From JBJXGF01 sp046153015 (lineage in GTDB: Bacteria > Actinomycetota > Acidimicrobiia > Acidimicrobiales > CAIXPF01): a stretch of 18,549 bases of DNA. Under the pieces are notes generated by a model that was given only the letters and a program-made list of their open reading frames with translations, was not told the origin of the DNA and made no database searches. Location of the stretch: positions 1 through 18,549 of the forward strand of contig JBJXGF010000021.1 in NCBI GenBank assembly GCA_046153015.1, given 5' to 3'. The translations under genes were made by a program, and so were the position numbers. This document shows, one piece after another, positions 17,265 through 18,549 of this stretch (position 1 is the first letter of the stretch; each line of letters opens with the position of its first letter).

Positions 17265-17301
17265 CCCGCCCCGTTCTTCCCCGATGACCGGAGTCGCCAC
17301 C

Positions 17302-17802
17302 ATGGCCGGCCGCCACGACAGCATGATGAACCCGAGGATCGAGGATCTGCTCGACAAGACGAGCTCGAAGTTCATGCTCGTCACGCTGGCCGCCAAACGC
17401 GCCCGGCAGATCAACAACTACTTCGGCCACCTCGGCGAGGGCCTCGGCTCGGCCATCCCGCCCCAGGTCACCTCGGTGGCCCGCAAGCCGCTCTCGATCG
17501 CGTTCGAGGAGATCGCCGCGGAGAAGATCGTGGGCGTGCCCATCGTGGACGACGACGCCGACGACGCCGACGCTGCCGCCGGGGCGAACGCGCTCGCCTC
17601 GGTGGGGGGCCCGCCGCCGGTCGAGGCGGCCGACGCGGCCGATCCGGTCGAGCTGACGGTGGTCGAGCCGGCCGAGCCGGCTGAGAAGACCGAGGCGGCG
17701 ACGCCGACCGACGCGCTTGAGGCGGCGACGCCGACCGACGCGCTTGAGGCGGCGGCGCCGACCGACGCGGTCGAGGCGGCGGCCCCGGCCGAGCGCGACT
17801 GA
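17302..17802 (+). CDS. rpoZ: RNA polymerase omega subunit with long C-terminal extension
   Basis: Omega aids assembly and stability of RNA polymerase by clamping the beta' subunit. The conserved core is at about 10-76: NPRIEDLLDKTSSKFMLVTL, AAKRARQINNYF, ARKPLSIAFEEIAAEKI. After it come 90 residues, rich in Asp, Glu, Ala, Pro and Thr, that omega normally lacks, including three 9-residue repeats. At 166 residues it is roughly twice the E. coli size. ATG 17302 is preferred for GGAG at 17290-17293, 8 nt away; ATG 17284 and ATG 17323 are alternatives. The tail keeps the codon bias of its neighbours and shows no frame break, so it is probably translated. Confidence 0.93.
   Translation: MAGRHDSMMNPRIEDLLDKTSSKFMLVTLAAKRARQINNYFGHLGEGLGSAIPPQVTSVARKPLSIAFEEIAAEKIVGVPIVDDDADDADAAAGANALASVGGPPPVEAADAADPVELTVVEPAEPAEKTEAATPTDALEAATPTDALEAAAPTDAVEAAAPAERD
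17692..17799 (+). repeat. 27-nt tandem repeat in the rpoZ tail
   Basis: Units at 17692-17718 and 17719-17745 are identical and encode EAATPTDAL. The unit at 17746-17772 (EAAAPTDAV) and a partial fourth at 17773-17799 (EAAAPAERD) are diverged. The unit is a multiple of three, so copy-number change would alter tail length without breaking the frame. Confidence 0.9.
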
Positions 17803-17825
17803 CACCGGGCGGGGACGCGCCCGCG

Positions 17826-18549
17826 ATGAGCCTCGCCGGCCAGCGCATCGTGCTCGGGGTCACCGGCGGCATCGCCGCCTACAAGGCGGTCGAGGTGTGC
17901 CGCCGGCTGGTCGACGCCGGCGCCCACGTGAGTCCGGTGCTCTCGGCCGGGGCGCGGCGCTTCGTCGGCGAGGTCACGTTCTCGGCGCTGGCCTCGGAGC
18001 CGGTCCAGACCAGCCTGTGGAGCGGCCCGTCGCCGATCCCGCACACCCGCCTCGGCCAGAACGCCGACCTGGTGGTGGTGTGCCCGGCCACCGCCCGCCT
18101 CCTCGCCGCCTACGCCATCGGCTACTCGCACGACCTGCTAACCAACGTGCTGCTCGCCACCCGCGCCCCCGTGCTCGTGTGCCCGGCCATGCACACCGAG
18201 ATGTGGGAGCACCCCGCGGTGCAGGAGAACCTGGCCACGCTGGTGCGCCGCGGCGTGCACGTCGCTCCGCCGGAGACGGGCCGCCTCGCCGGGGGCGACG
18301 TGGGCGCGGGCCGCCTCGCGGAGCCGGCCGCGGTGGTCGCCGCGGCCGAGGCCGTCCTCGCCGGGCGGGCCGCCCGCCGCGACCTCGCCGGCCTGCGGGT
18401 GCTGGTGACCGCGGGCGGCACCCGCGAGCCGATCGACCCGGTGCGGTTCATCGGCAACCGCTCGTCGGGCAAGCAGGGCCACGCCATCGCCCTGGAGGCG
18501 GCGGCGCGGGGAGCGGCGGTCACCCTCGTGACCACCGCCGAGCCGCCCG
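17826..18549 (+). CDS. coaBC: Bifunctional phosphopantothenoylcysteine decarboxylase / synthase, 3'-truncated
   Basis: Coenzyme A biosynthesis: the CoaB half couples cysteine to 4'-phosphopantothenate and the CoaC half decarboxylates the product. The window holds 241 codons. CoaC (about 5-175) shows the FMN-binding GVTGGIAAYKA (11-21), H73 in PHTRLGQNADL as the likely active-site His, CPATARLLA, and PAMHTEMW (120-127). CoaB begins at about 189 with LRVLVTAGGTREPIDPVRFIGNRSSGK. Two positions depart from the E. coli pattern: Asn of PxMNxxMW is H123, and Cys of ACGD is Gly in AGGD (155-158). The first change I recall from other actinobacteria. ATG 17826 has GGGGA at 17811-17815. The gene continues beyond the window. 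Confidence 0.94.
   Translation, partial: MSLAGQRIVLGVTGGIAAYKAVEVCRRLVDAGAHVSPVLSAGARRFVGEVTFSALASEPVQTSLWSGPSPIPHTRLGQNADLVVVCPATARLLAAYAIGYSHDLLTNVLLATRAPVLVCPAMHTEMWEHPAVQENLATLVRRGVHVAPPETGRLAGGDVGAGRLAEPAAVVAAAEAVLAGRAARRDLAGLRVLVTAGGTREPIDPVRFIGNRSSGKQGHAIALEAAARGAAVTLVTTAEPP

Overview
The window looks like a chromosomal backbone segment of a very high-GC actinobacterium, most likely of the class Acidimicrobiia or a close relative. The evidence is an actinobacterial integration host factor (mihF) followed by gmk, rpoZ and coaBC, the order aroK-aroB-aroQ-pepP-efp-nusB ahead of a pyr operon, strong G/C bias at third codon positions and frequent GTG starts. Every recognised gene is on the + strand. 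The class assignment is inference from gene content and order.

Layout. 1-848: the 3' end of a Pro/Ala/Gly-rich protein of unknown function, with NGPxx repeats and an apparent one-base frameshift in a poly-proline tract. 955-1674: a prepilin peptidase lacking the usual methyltransferase domain. 1737-6455: shikimate kinase, 3-dehydroquinate synthase and type II dehydroquinase (three shikimate-pathway steps), then a Xaa-Pro peptidase, EF-P, NusB and a RimJ/RimL-like acetyltransferase, mostly joined by short overlaps. 6456-7310: a gene-free stretch of about 850 bases holding a tandem array of long repeats, each with an 18-bp palindrome, and then the pyr leader, which has a PyrR-binding hairpin, a possible leader ORF and a strong intrinsic terminator.

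7311-16160 is the pyrimidine operon pyrR-pyrB-pyrC-carA-carB-pyrD-pyrF, covering the steps from carbamoyl phosphate to UMP except orotate phosphoribosyltransferase (pyrE, absent here). All junctions overlap. The pyrC product has lost one metal-binding His and three substrate-binding residues of dihydroorotase. It is probably a non-catalytic partner of aspartate transcarbamoylase, which would require an active dihydroorotase elsewhere in the genome. PyrD is of the class 1B type, but no pyrK lies beside it.

16314-18549 holds mihF, gmk (with a suspicious 5' end that looks frameshifted), rpoZ with a long repeat-bearing acidic tail, and the start of coaBC, which runs off the window.

The best candidates for something new are the pseudo-dihydroorotase, the palindrome-bearing repeat array that includes a copy of the acetyltransferase gene's 3' end, and the pyr leader combining a PyrR site, a leader ORF and a terminator.
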